NCBI GenBank assembly: GCA_963841105.1
Contig: CAWJCB010000001.1
Coordinates: 558,001 to 622,000, forward strand
Direction: 5' to 3'
From: VAZQ01 sp963841105
Lineage (GTDB): Bacteria > Pseudomonadota > Alphaproteobacteria > Rhizobiales > Xanthobacteraceae
Length of the DNA stretch: 64,000 bases
The translations under genes and the position numbers were made by a program. Below the pieces are notes generated by a model, which saw only the letters and a list, made by a program, of their open reading frames with translations, made no database searches and was not told where the DNA came from. Positions 34,045-43,158 of the stretch are shown here, piece by piece; positions within the stretch are counted from its first letter, which is position 1; every line of letters begins with the position of its first letter.

Positions 34045-35162
34045 CAATGACCATCGGCATCGTCGGCGGCGGGATCGGCGGGTTGGCGGCGGCGATCGCG
34101 CTTCGGCAGAAGGGACATGAGGCAGTCGTGTTCGAGCAGACGCGCCAGTTCCTGCGCGTCGGCGCCGACATAAATCTCACGCCCAATGCGGTGCGGGCGC
34201 TCGATGGCCTTGGCGTGGGGGACGCCTTGCGCGAGAGCGCCGCCCGGCCCACACACCGTATCAGCCGCACCTGGGATACCGGCGAGGAAACTTCCAGGTT
34301 GGCAATGGGAGATGCCGCCGAAGACCTTTATGGCGCACCGCAGCTGACCATGCATCGCGCCGACCTGCTCAAGGCGCTGGAAGCCCGACTGCCGCCAGAC
34401 GTGATCCTCCTCGGCAAGCGCGCCGGCGACATCGTCAACGCCCCCGATATGGTGACGGTGCGTTTCGCTGACGGCACCGAGCGCGGCGTGGACGCTCTGA
34501 TCGGGGCGGACGGCATCCACTCGGTTGTGAGAACCGCACTGTTCGGCCCGGAGTCTCCGCAGTTCACGGGCATTGTCGCGTACCGCGCCGTCGTGCCCAG
34601 GGAATTTCTGTCGGTTCCCAATCTGGACGCCTTTACGAAATGGTGGGGCCCGGCCTCGTCAACCCAGATCGTGACGTTTCCGCTCAACCGCGGCCGCGAA
34701 ATCTTCGTCTTCGCCACCACGGCGCAGGAGGATTGGCGCCACGAATCCTGGACCATGCCGGGTGACGTGAGCGAGCTGCGGACAATCTATGCGGACTTCC
34801 ATCCGGACGCGCGCGCTCTGCTCGACGCTTGCGGCGAAGTCATGAAATCTGCGCTCTGCGTGCGCGATCCGTTGCCGGCATGGTCGGTCGGCCGCACGAC
34901 GCTCCTTGGCGACGCATGCCATCCGATGATGCCGTTCATGGCGCAGGGGGCGGGCACGGCCGTCGAGGATGCCATCGTGCTTGCCCGCATGCTGGAAGCC
35001 GTTGACCACGAGAGCGTGCCGGCGGCGCTCAAACGCTACGAGGCGGCGCGCAAGGAGCGCACGGCGCGCATCCAGATCGGCTCGCGCGGAAACAACTGGC
35101 TGCGCGAAGGCGGCAACGCCGATTGGGTCTACGGCTATGATGCATGGACGGTCGGGCCTTGA
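34041..35162 (+). CDS. NicC-like FAD monooxygenase (group A aromatic hydroxylase)
   Basis: 373 residues. FAD/NAD(P)H motifs are complete: IGIVGGGIGGLAAAIALRQ, the DG motif LIGADGIHSVVR and the GD motif TLLGDACHPMMPFMAQGAG. The closest family I can recall is 6-hydroxynicotinate 3-monooxygenase (NicC): shared features include TKWWGP in the substrate domain, CVRDPLPAWSVGR, and the C-terminal NADWVYGYDAW. NicC hydroxylates and decarboxylates 6-hydroxynicotinate to 2,5-dihydroxypyridine. With a molybdenum hydroxylase immediately downstream, which could make the ring-hydroxylated acid, a nicotinate-like pathway is inferred. Salicylate-hydroxylase-like activity is the alternative. Confidence 0.88.
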   Translation: MTMTIGIVGGGIGGLAAAIALRQKGHEAVVFEQTRQFLRVGADINLTPNAVRALDGLGVGDALRESAARPTHRISRTWDTGEETSRLAMGDAAEDLYGAPQLTMHRADLLKALEARLPPDVILLGKRAGDIVNAPDMVTVRFADGTERGVDALIGADGIHSVVRTALFGPESPQFTGIVAYRAVVPREFLSVPNLDAFTKWWGPASSTQIVTFPLNRGREIFVFATTAQEDWRHESWTMPGDVSELRTIYADFHPDARALLDACGEVMKSALCVRDPLPAWSVGRTTLLGDACHPMMPFMAQGAGTAVEDAIVLARMLEAVDHESVPAALKRYEAARKERTARIQIGSRGNNWLREGGNADWVYGYDAWTVGP

Positions 35163-35189
35163 GCATGATCTGCAAAGGAGGAAGAAACG

Positions 35190-35634
35190 ATGCAGTTCGT
35201 CCTGAATGATCGCCCCGTCACGTTCGACGGCGACGACCAGACCCCGCTTCTGTGGGTCATACGCGAACTCGATGCGGCTCACCGGCACCAAGTACGGCTG
35301 CGGCATCGGGGCTTGCGGGGCCTGCACGGTCCACGTCGACGGTCAGCCGACGCGATCGTGCTCGATCGCTGTCAAGGACATCGCGGGTCACCGCGTCACG
35401 ACCATCGAAGGGCTGTCGAATAATCGCAGCCATCCGATCCAACGCGCGTGGATCGAGAATGACGTCCCGCAGTGCGGCTATTGCCAGTCGGGAATGATCA
35501 TGGCGGCGGCGGCGCTCATCAAGGAGCACCCCAAGCCGAGCGACGAGCAGATCGATCAATACATGACGAATCTGTGCCGCTGCGCAACCTATCACCGCAT
35601 TCGGGAGGCAATCCATGCCGCAACTCAGGCTTGA
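35190..35634 (+). CDS. 2Fe-2S subunit of a molybdenum N-heterocycle hydroxylase, one frameshift
   Basis: It starts MQFVLNDRPVTFDGDDQTPL then LWVIREL in one frame and continues LTGTKYGCGIGACGACTVHV in the next. Removing one base near 35273-35275 joins them into about 147 residues. The first 2Fe-2S site is CGIGACGACTVHVDGQPTRSC and the second is CGYCQSGM to NLCRC, the layout of IorA/NicA and CoxS small subunits. An AAGGAGG lies well placed before the ATG. It transfers electrons from the molybdenum site of the next gene product, whose start it overlaps by 20 bases. Confidence 0.85.
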
Positions 35635-37849
35635 GCGGGCAGTTCAAACACTGACGGCGACCGGGATCGCCCGCAGGCAGCTCCTCAAAGGGGCGGCGGC
35701 GAGCGCCGGCGCCTTCCTCATCCCCATCGTGACAATTGCGGGCGCCGGCGCAGACAATGCTGCCGAAACATACGAGATCACGGACTGGATCAGGCTCGGC
35801 TCCGATGGACGCACCATCATCGGCCTCTCGCAATGCGAGGCCGGGCAAGGCGTGTATACGGGGTTGCCGCAGATTCTCGCCGACGAGATGGACGCGGACT
35901 GGCGTGCGGTGAGCGTGGAGTTCGTGACGGGCAGAGACGCCTATCGGACGGCCGCCGCCAACGAACCGCTCCAGCAATTCGTGGGCGCTTCGATGTCGGT
36001 GACGCAATTTCATGCGCGATTGCGCATCGCCGGCGCGCAAGCGCGCGAGGCCCTACTCCAAGCAGGCGCGGCGAAGCTCGGTGTGCGCTTTACCCAATGC
36101 GGGACCAGGGAAGGGCACGTCGTCCATCAAATGACCGGCCGCACCATTTCGTATGGTGCGCTGGCGGCGGATGCCGCGCGCCTTTCTCTCAATCCCAATC
36201 CGCGCCTCAAGGCGGCATCCGAGCGATCGCTGATCGGCAGGAACCTGAAGCGGTTGGACACCCCGGCGAAGGTCAACGGCAGCGCGGTTTTCGGCATCGA
36301 CGTCATGGTGCCGGACATGCTGGTGGGCGCCGTGCGCACGGCGCCATCGCAGACCGGCAAGGTGATTGCCATCAAGAACGAGGCGGCGATCCGCGCGCGC
36401 TCCGGCGTGAAGGCGATTGTCACCGCCCCGATGTGGCCGAAACCGGTGCACAACACCGTCATCGTCGTCGCCGACAGCTATTGGATCGCGAAGCAGGCCG
36501 CCGATGCCCTCGACATCGAATTCGACGCCGGACCTGCGGCGGACCTCCACAGCAAGAAAATACTCGACGACCGCAACGCCGCACTGGATGCGCAGACAGC
36601 CGTCGTCGCCACCAGGCTGGGTGATGCGCAACAGGTCTTCGCCAGCAGTCCCAAGGAGATCATCGAGGCGCGCTATCACACGCCTTATGTCGTGCACGCG
36701 ACCATGGAGCCGGTCGTTGCCACGGTGCATGTGCGCGAAGGCGAGATCGAGGTGTGGGGTCCAATCCAAGGTCAGGACATGGTCCGCCAGACGCTCGGCG
36801 CGCATTTCAAGATCCCGCCGGAGAAGGTGATCGTCCACACGACCTTTCTCGGCGGCAGCTTCGGCAGAAAATACGTGCCCGACTTCGTCCTGCATGCGGC
36901 CGTCGCGTCGCAGAGCGTCGGCAGGCCGGTGAAGGTCATCCGCTCCCGCGAGGACGACATTCGCCACGGTTATTATCGGCCGTGCGCGTCCGCGCGCTTC
37001 CGCGCCGTCCTCGGCAGTGACGGCTTGCCGAAGGCAATGCATGCGCGCGTCGTCGGCCAGTCTCTCTATGGCGTGATCAAGCAGAAGGTCATGGCGGCCG
37101 CGGGAGGCTGGGACGAGACGATGCTCGATTCCATCTACGACCTGATCTACCGCGTTCCGAACCTCACAGTGGACAATGTCGATACCAAGCAGCCCATCCC
37201 TGTGAGCTTCCTGCGCAGCGTGGGCAGCACGTCGGCCGTCTTTTTCCTGGAGAGCTTCATCGACGAGCTGGCGGACGCCGCGAAGATCGATTCCTACCAG
37301 TATCGACGCAAGCTGCTTGCGCACGACCAGCGCGCCGTCGCCGTTCTCGACTCCGCCGCCGCCGCGGCCGGTTGGGAAAATCCGCCTGCAAACGGCATCC
37401 ATCGCGGCATCGCATTCAATCTCTACACCGGGCGCGGCGGTGCCTTTCAAACCTACGTCGCCGAGGTTGCGGAGATCGAGATCGTCAAGGGGCGCGTCGC
37501 CGTCAAGCGCGTGGTGTGCGCCGTCGATGCCGGCACCATAGTCAACCCCGGTCTGGTCAGGGCGAATATCGAAGGCGGCATTGGCTTTGCGCTGACGAAC
37601 ACCTTCAACAGCGCAATCACCTTCGCCAAGGGCGAAGTCGAGCAGAGCAACTTTCACGACTACCCGCTGCTGGGCCTCTCCGAGATGCCGAGGATCGAGG
37701 TGGTTCTGGTGGACAGCGATCGGCCGCCGCAGGGTTGCGGCGAGGTCTCGCTCGCACCCGTGGCACCCGCGGTGGCGAGCGCAATCTACAAGGGCACCAA
37801 GGTCCGATTACGGTCGATGCCGCTGCCGCGGCAGGTGACGCCGGCTTGA
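35615..37849 (+). CDS. Molybdenum hydroxylase large subunit (isoquinoline 1-oxidoreductase/nicotinate dehydrogenase-like)
   Basis: 744 residues, the length of IorB-type subunits. A twin-Arg export signal (IARRQLLKGAAASAGAFLIP, about 19-38) suggests export, folded, to the periplasm as in IorB relatives. Molybdopterin landmarks: GQDMVRQTLGAHFKIP, TTFLGGSFGRKYVPDF, VSFLRSVGSTSAVFF, and the catalytic Glu in PPQGCGEVSLAPVAPAVASA. It hydroxylates an N-heteroaromatic ring next to nitrogen using water. No cytochrome c domain or gene is present, unlike NicB, so the electron acceptor must come from elsewhere. Together with the NicC-like gene it forms the catabolic core of this locus. Confidence 0.9.
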   Translation: MPQLRLERAVQTLTATGIARRQLLKGAAASAGAFLIPIVTIAGAGADNAAETYEITDWIRLGSDGRTIIGLSQCEAGQGVYTGLPQILADEMDADWRAVSVEFVTGRDAYRTAAANEPLQQFVGASMSVTQFHARLRIAGAQAREALLQAGAAKLGVRFTQCGTREGHVVHQMTGRTISYGALAADAARLSLNPNPRLKAASERSLIGRNLKRLDTPAKVNGSAVFGIDVMVPDMLVGAVRTAPSQTGKVIAIKNEAAIRARSGVKAIVTAPMWPKPVHNTVIVVADSYWIAKQAADALDIEFDAGPAADLHSKKILDDRNAALDAQTAVVATRLGDAQQVFASSPKEIIEARYHTPYVVHATMEPVVATVHVREGEIEVWGPIQGQDMVRQTLGAHFKIPPEKVIVHTTFLGGSFGRKYVPDFVLHAAVASQSVGRPVKVIRSREDDIRHGYYRPCASARFRAVLGSDGLPKAMHARVVGQSLYGVIKQKVMAAAGGWDETMLDSIYDLIYRVPNLTVDNVDTKQPIPVSFLRSVGSTSAVFFLESFIDELADAAKIDSYQYRRKLLAHDQRAVAVLDSAAAAAGWENPPANGIHRGIAFNLYTGRGGAFQTYVAEVAEIEIVKGRVAVKRVVCAVDAGTIVNPGLVRANIEGGIGFALTNTFNSAITFAKGEVEQSNFHDYPLLGLSEMPRIEVVLVDSDRPPQGCGEVSLAPVAPAVASAIYKGTKVRLRSMPLPRQVTPA

Positions 37850-37948
37850 GACAACAGGGGGCGAGGCATGCCTCGTCCCCTGCAAGGAAGTAGCCCCGGT
37901 CTCTTCGTCTCGTCTGTCGTCTGTCCTCCGGCAAGAAGGATTATGATC

Positions 37949-38458
37949 ATGGATGCCACTGCGCTGCGCGCGATGCAGGCGCCGCTCAAGGACCGCTACA
38001 GAAGCAATCCGAAATCCGCCTGTATCACCTTGAAGGCGAAAGGCACGCTCACCGACGCCAATATCGCATGCAAGATAGAGACCGGACGTGCGCTGGCGGT
38101 TGCGGGCTTGCATCCTGCGACAGGAGGCTCGGGCCTTGAGCTCTGCTCCGGCGACATGTTGTTGGAAGCGCTGGTGGCGTGCGCCGGTGTCACATTGAAA
38201 GCGGTCGCCACCGCGCTGGAGATTCCGCTCAAATCCGGCACCGTATCCGCCGAAGGCGATCTCGACTTCCGCGGCACGCTTGGAGTCGCCAAGGACACAC
38301 CGGTGGGCTTTGCGCACATCCGCCTTCGCTTCGACATCGACACCGATGCTCCTGGGGAAAAACTCGACTCTCTGCTCAAGCTCACCGAGCGCTACTGCGT
38401 GGTTTATCAGACAATAAAAAGCGCCCCGCCGATCGAGGTGAAACTGACCCGCGCCTGA
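37949..38458 (+). CDS. OsmC-family protein
   Basis: 169 residues from the ATG at 37949, eight bases after AAGGA; an ATG at 37943 is too close to it. The OsmC/Ohr fold is indicated by GSGLELCSGDMLLEALVACA with one conserved Cys near the active site and YCVVYQTIKSAPPIEVKL at the end with the second Cys. The family contains thiol peroxidases, but this subgroup (SGDMLLEALVACAGVT) is also frequent beside molybdenum hydroxylase and CO-dehydrogenase-like genes. It follows the hydroxylase by about 100 bp in the same direction, so it may be co-expressed. Confidence 0.85.
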   Translation: MDATALRAMQAPLKDRYRSNPKSACITLKAKGTLTDANIACKIETGRALAVAGLHPATGGSGLELCSGDMLLEALVACAGVTLKAVATALEIPLKSGTVSAEGDLDFRGTLGVAKDTPVGFAHIRLRFDIDTDAPGEKLDSLLKLTERYCVVYQTIKSAPPIEVKLTRA

Positions 38459-38467
38459 GGTCCATCC

Positions 38468-39298
38468 GTGGCGTCTCCATCGCGTGCCGTCATAATGTCT
38501 CCGGACCTCCTGTTCTGGGCTGGGCTCGTCCTCAAGATGGCGATGACGGCGGCGATCGTCGTGATCGCATCGAGCGCCGTCGAGCGCAGCGGACCGTTCA
38601 TCGGCGCCTTGATCGCGACGCTGCCAACGGCGGCGGGGGCCGCCTATATCATTCTCGCGATAGAGCATACGCCGAGCTTTATCGCGGCCAGCGCTCTCAG
38701 CAGCGCGGCGATGAACGCGGGAGTCGCGGTATTCGCGCTCACCTATGCCGTGCTGGCGCAACGCCACGGCGTCCTCCTTTGCATTCTCGTCGCCGCATGC
38801 GTTTGGTTTTGCGCGGCAGCCGTGCTGCGGCTGGTCGCATGGACACCCGGGAGCGTCGGCCTTCTCAATGCATTGGTCTTTGGCATCACCATTCCCACCT
38901 CGGCGCGCTTTCGCCGAGTGACGGTCTCGCACAAGGACATCAAGCGCACGCGCTATGATCTGCCCTTGCGGGCGGCCGCCGCGGCGCTGGTTGTCGCGGT
39001 GGTAACGACTGCGAGCCATCGGATCGGTCCGTTCTTCTCCGGCACATTCGCGGTATTTCCGATCGTGGTCGGGACCTTCGTCGTGATCCTGCATCTGCAC
39101 GCCGGCGGTCAGGCGGCGGCGGCCGCGCTGGCGCACACCCAGCCCCCGCTCATCGGCTTGTTCCTTGGATTTCTCGGTGTGCACTACCTCGCCGAGGTGA
39201 TCGGGGTGTGGTGGGCCTATGCTGCCGGCCTCGCCATTACGGTCGCATGGAGCGGCGTTCTGCTGCTGATGCGTCGTGCCTGGCCGAGATTGGGGTAA
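38468..39298 (+). CDS. Multi-pass membrane protein of unknown function
   Basis: 276 residues with about eight hydrophobic helices. Two similar halves each contain a GPF motif: SGPFIGALIATLPTAAGAAY and IGPFFSGTFAVFPIVVGTFV. This internal duplication is seen in small transporter-like or DUF families, but I cannot name the family. It begins 10 bp after the OsmC-like stop, so it is probably in the same transcript. A transport role is only a guess. Confidence 0.75.
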   Translation: MASPSRAVIMSPDLLFWAGLVLKMAMTAAIVVIASSAVERSGPFIGALIATLPTAAGAAYIILAIEHTPSFIAASALSSAAMNAGVAVFALTYAVLAQRHGVLLCILVAACVWFCAAAVLRLVAWTPGSVGLLNALVFGITIPTSARFRRVTVSHKDIKRTRYDLPLRAAAAALVVAVVTTASHRIGPFFSGTFAVFPIVVGTFVVILHLHAGGQAAAAALAHTQPPLIGLFLGFLGVHYLAEVIGVWWAYAAGLAITVAWSGVLLLMRRAWPRLG

Positions 39299-39301
39299 CG
39301 G

Positions 39302-40348
39302 CTATTCCTTGCCGATCACCAGTGCGCGGTCGCGAATGAGCGTGCCCCATTTGCGTGATTCTTCTTTGATGTAGGCGGCGAAGGCTTGCGGGGGGCTTGC
39401 CATGGGCACGAACATCTGCGGCGCCAGGAATTTCTCGCCAAATACCGGATCGGAGAGGATCCGCGCGATCTCGCTGTTGATCCTCAGGACGATGTCGCGC
39501 GGCGTGCCGGCAGGCGCAAACAAGCCGAACCACGTGCTCGCTTCGTAGCCAGGAAGCCCGCTCTCGGACACGGTCGGCAGGTCGGCGGCGGGCGCGAGGC
39601 GCTCCTTACTGGCCACCCCGAAGATCTTCACCTGCCCGGCGCGCATGGGCGGCAGCGCGGAGCTCACGCTGAGGAACATCAGACCGACATGCCCGGCGAT
39701 CACATCGGTGAGCGCCGGCGCCGCTCCCCGATAGTGAACGGGAAGGAGCTTCAACGCGGCCATGCTCTCGAACAACACCATGCTCATGTGCGGGCCGGAG
39801 CCCACGCCGGCCGTGGCATAGGTGAGCTCGCCCGGCTTGCTGCGCGCAAGCGCGATCAGCTCGCGCACGTTTGTCGCGGCCACTGAGGGATGGCCGAGAA
39901 GCACATGGTTGATGCGGACGATCCCGGTGATCGGAATGAAATCATTTTCCGCGTCATACGGGAGCGTACCCTTGCCGTAGAGCGTCGGGTTGATAACGAA
40001 GGTCCCCGCTTCGGCGAGAAGCAGCGAATAACCGTCGGGCGCCGCCTTGGCGACGGCTTGCGCCGCCAATGAATGCGCGGCGCCCCCCTTGTTCTCGATC
40101 ACCACCTGCTGGTGCCAGCTTTCCGCGAGCCGCTGGCCGATGGCGCGCGCCACCACATCGGTCACGCCGCCGGCGGCAGCGGTCACGGTCATGGTGATCG
40201 TCCGTGCGGGATAGGATTGCGCCTGCGCAATCCCTGTATTCCAGATGCATGCAAGCAAGAGCAGCGCCGCATGTTCCACCGCGTGGGCACGGCGCGCGCG
40301 ATTGTGCGATGCGCGCGTGAGACTGATGTGTGGTGCGCCTTTGCCCAC
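39302..40348 (-). CDS. Bug-family (TctC-like) binding protein downstream of mutS
   Basis: 348 residues from a GTG start. The hydrophobic export core is HAALLLLACIWNTGIAQA, cleaved before QSYPARTITM. Family landmarks: VIENKGGAAHSLAAQAVAK, APDGYSLLLAE, LPVHYRGAAPALTDVIAGHV and LPTVSESGLPGYEAS. It begins 2 bp before the mutS stop region in the same direction, an unusual pairing likely without functional meaning. The first 24 residues before the hydrophobic core are long and basic. Ligand unknown, and no TctAB permease is nearby. Confidence 0.88.
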   Translation of the reverse strand: MGKGAPHISLTRASHNRARRAHAVEHAALLLLACIWNTGIAQAQSYPARTITMTVTAAAGGVTDVVARAIGQRLAESWHQQVVIENKGGAAHSLAAQAVAKAAPDGYSLLLAEAGTFVINPTLYGKGTLPYDAENDFIPITGIVRINHVLLGHPSVAATNVRELIALARSKPGELTYATAGVGSGPHMSMVLFESMAALKLLPVHYRGAAPALTDVIAGHVGLMFLSVSSALPPMRAGQVKIFGVASKERLAPAADLPTVSESGLPGYEASTWFGLFAPAGTPRDIVLRINSEIARILSDPVFGEKFLAPQMFVPMASPPQAFAAYIKEESRKWGTLIRDRALVIGKE

Positions 40349-40349
40349 C

Positions 40350-43076
40350 CTATCCCGTCATTTTCGCTTTGACGGCATAGAGGGCCTCCAGCGCCTCGCG
40401 CGGCGACATCTCATCGGGATTGAGCGCGACGAGCGCGGTCATGACCGCGTCGCAGGCCGCATCTCGCGCGGATGGCGTCGGCAGCCGCGGCGCGGCGGCA
40501 AAAAGCGGCAGATCCTCCAAGGCGCGCGGAGAAGCACGGTCCTGCGCTTCGAGCTTCGCCAGGACCGTCTTGGCGCGTTCGATCACCGCCGGCGGTAATC
40601 CCGCGAGCTTCGCCACCTGGATGCCGTAGCTGCGGTCGGCGGCTCCCCCGATCACCTCGTGCAGGAAAATAACTTCGCCCTGCCATTCCTTCACCCGCAC
40701 GGTGGCATTGAACAGGCGCGGAAGCCTCGCCGCCAGCGCGGTCAATTCGTGGAAATGCGTGGCGAACAGCGCGCGGCAGCGATTGGCCGCGTGCAAATGC
40801 TCAATGGTCGCCCAGGCGATGGAGAGCCCGTCGAAGGTCGCGGTGCCGCGTCCGATCTCGTCGAGAATGACCAGCGAGCGCGGGGTTGCCTGATTGAGGA
40901 TGGCGGCGGTCTCCACCATCTCGACCATGAAGGTCGAGCGTCCGCGCGCAATGTCGTCGGCGGCGCCGACGCGGGAGAACAAACGGTCGACGGCGCCGAT
41001 CCTGGCGCCGCGCGCCGGCACGAAGCTTCCCATCTGCGCCAGGATTACGATAAGCGCATTCTGCCGCAGATAGGTCGATTTCCCCGCCATGTTCGGTCCG
41101 GTGAGCAGGCAGATGCGGCCTTCACTCGCGGGCGGCGGTGGCGAGAGGTCGCAATCATTGGCCACGAAAGGCCCACCGTCTGTCGCGAGCATCTGCTCCA
41201 CCACGGGATGACGGCCCGCCTCGATGACGAAGTCGAGGGAGTGATCGACCTGCGGTCGCACATATTGCCGCTCGGCGGCGAGCGCGGCGAGCGCGGCGGC
41301 GACGTCCAGCACGGCGAGCGCCTCGGCGGCCGCCTTGATCGCGGCAGCGGCGGTCGTGACGCCGGCCGCGAGATCGTCGAAGGTTGCGAGCTCGATGCCA
41401 AGCGCACGCTCGGCGGCGCTTGCGATCTTCGCCTCAAGCTCGCCAAGCTCGGTGGTCGTGAAGCGTACCTGGCCTGCCAGCGTCTGGCGGTGAATAAAGG
41501 TCGCGTGGAGCGGGGCCGCCAGAAGCTTGTCCCCATGCTGCGCGGTCACCTCGACGAAATATCCGAGCACGTTGTTGTGCCGGACCTTCAGCGCGCGCAC
41601 GCCTGTCGCGTCGGCATAGCGCGCCTGCAGCGCGGCGATCACCCGGCGCGACTCGTCACGCATGGCGCGCGTCTCATCGAGCGCGCCGTCATAGCCAGGA
41701 CGGACGAACCCGCCGTCGCGCTTGAGATGCGGAAGCTCATCGGCCAAAGCCGCCGCGAGCTTCGCCGCCAGCGCGCCGTCGAGGCGGCGCAACGCGGCAA
41801 TCGCCTGCGCCAGCTCCTCGGGCATGCCGGCCGCCTGCGCGAGCTCGTCGGCCAGCGCCGCCGCGGCGAGAATGCCGTCGCGGATGGCAGCGAGATCGCG
41901 CGGGCCACCGCGGCCAAGGACCAGCCGCGCCAGCGCGCGCAAAAGATCGGGCGCAGCTTTGAGCCGCGCGCGAAGGTCGGCCCTCGCCGCCGCGTCACTC
42001 ACGAAAAACTCTACCGCGTCATGCCGCCCCGCGATGGCCCGCGGATCGGTGAGCGGCGCCGCAAGCCGCTGCGCCATCAGGCGCGAGCCGGCCGCGGTGA
42101 CGCTGCGATCAATGGCGGCAAGCAGCGTTCCGCGGCGCTCGCCGGTAAGCGTGCGGACGAGCTCGAGGTTGCTGCGCGTGGCCGCATCAATAAGCAGCGT
42201 CGCCCCTTCGCTCTCGCGCATGGGCGGCGAGAGCGGTGGCCGCTCGCCGAGTTGCGTGCGTTCGATGTAAGTGATGGCGCCCGCCGCCGCCGCGAGCTCG
42301 AGGCGCGAGAGCGCGCCAAAGCCCGCCGTCGTGGAGAGTTGGAAATAGCCTGCGAGGCGGCGCTCGGCGGTGGCGCCGTCGAAAACGTCGCGCGCAAGCG
42401 GCCGCACGACGGGGAGCGAGCGCAGATAAGGCGCAAGCTCGGGATCGCCGTAGAGCGCATCGGAGACAATGATCTCGCTTGGCTCGATGCGCGCGATCTC
42501 GGCGGCCATCCCGGCGCGATCGCACTCGGCCAATCGGAATTCCCCCGTCGAGATGTCGATCCAGGCGAGAGCGAAGCGGCTCGACTCGCCGCCAGAGCCA
42601 CGGGCGCGCGCGATGGCGAGCAAATAGTTGTTGCGCCTGGGATCGAGCAGCGTGTCCTCAGTCAGCGTCCCTGGTGTGACGAGACGGATGACGCTGCGGC
42701 GAACCACGCTCTTGCCGCCGCGCCGGCGCGCCTCTGCGGGATCCTCGGTCTGCTCGCACACCGCCACCCGATGCCCGCCCGCTATCAGGCGATGCAGATA
42801 TTCCTCGGCGCGGTGCACCGGCACGCCGCACATCGGAATGTCGCGCCCGAAATGCTTTCCCCGCTTGGTGAGCACGATGCCGAGCGTGCGTGCGGCGACT
42901 TCGGCATCGGCGAAGAACAGCTCGTAGAAATCGCCCATGCGGTAGAACAGGAGGCAATCCGGATGGGCGGCCTTGATCTCGATGTATTGCTCCATCACGG
43001 GCGTCGCCCGACCGACGCTCTCGGCCGGCGGTTCCTGCGCGAAGCCTGACGGTTCTATGGAACGCAGCGCATCCAT
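40350..43076 (-). CDS. mutS: DNA mismatch repair protein MutS
   Basis: 908 residues, normal for alphaproteobacteria. The N-terminal mismatch-recognition domain has LLFYRMGDFYELFFADA with the Phe-x-Glu wedge (FYELF). The connector, lever and clamp follow, and the ATPase contains Walker A GPNMAGKST, then FMVEMVETAAILNQAT and Walker B LVILDEIGRGTATFDG. The helix-turn-helix dimer end is at ALEALYAVKAKMTG. It binds mispaired bases and recruits MutL. The gene is intact with no frameshift, which matters when weighing the frameshifts elsewhere. Confidence 0.97.
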   Translation of the reverse strand: MDALRSIEPSGFAQEPPAESVGRATPVMEQYIEIKAAHPDCLLFYRMGDFYELFFADAEVAARTLGIVLTKRGKHFGRDIPMCGVPVHRAEEYLHRLIAGGHRVAVCEQTEDPAEARRRGGKSVVRRSVIRLVTPGTLTEDTLLDPRRNNYLLAIARARGSGGESSRFALAWIDISTGEFRLAECDRAGMAAEIARIEPSEIIVSDALYGDPELAPYLRSLPVVRPLARDVFDGATAERRLAGYFQLSTTAGFGALSRLELAAAAGAITYIERTQLGERPPLSPPMRESEGATLLIDAATRSNLELVRTLTGERRGTLLAAIDRSVTAAGSRLMAQRLAAPLTDPRAIAGRHDAVEFFVSDAAARADLRARLKAAPDLLRALARLVLGRGGPRDLAAIRDGILAAAALADELAQAAGMPEELAQAIAALRRLDGALAAKLAAALADELPHLKRDGGFVRPGYDGALDETRAMRDESRRVIAALQARYADATGVRALKVRHNNVLGYFVEVTAQHGDKLLAAPLHATFIHRQTLAGQVRFTTTELGELEAKIASAAERALGIELATFDDLAAGVTTAAAAIKAAAEALAVLDVAAALAALAAERQYVRPQVDHSLDFVIEAGRHPVVEQMLATDGGPFVANDCDLSPPPPASEGRICLLTGPNMAGKSTYLRQNALIVILAQMGSFVPARGARIGAVDRLFSRVGAADDIARGRSTFMVEMVETAAILNQATPRSLVILDEIGRGTATFDGLSIAWATIEHLHAANRCRALFATHFHELTALAARLPRLFNATVRVKEWQGEVIFLHEVIGGAADRSYGIQVAKLAGLPPAVIERAKTVLAKLEAQDRASPRALEDLPLFAAAPRLPTPSARDAACDAVMTALVALNPDEMSPREALEALYAVKAKMTG

Positions 43077-43158
43077 GCCGGTGCAAGGCTAGCAGACGCT
43101 GCGGCGTGATTCATGCCTGCAGGCCGAGATAGCCACAGTCAAAGCGACGAACCGACCG

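Noticed and set aside
40659..43049. Long open frame (796 codons) on the plus strand opposite mutS
   Set aside because: Shadow of mutS caused by high GC; composition is Arg/Gly-rich and nothing in it resembles a family.
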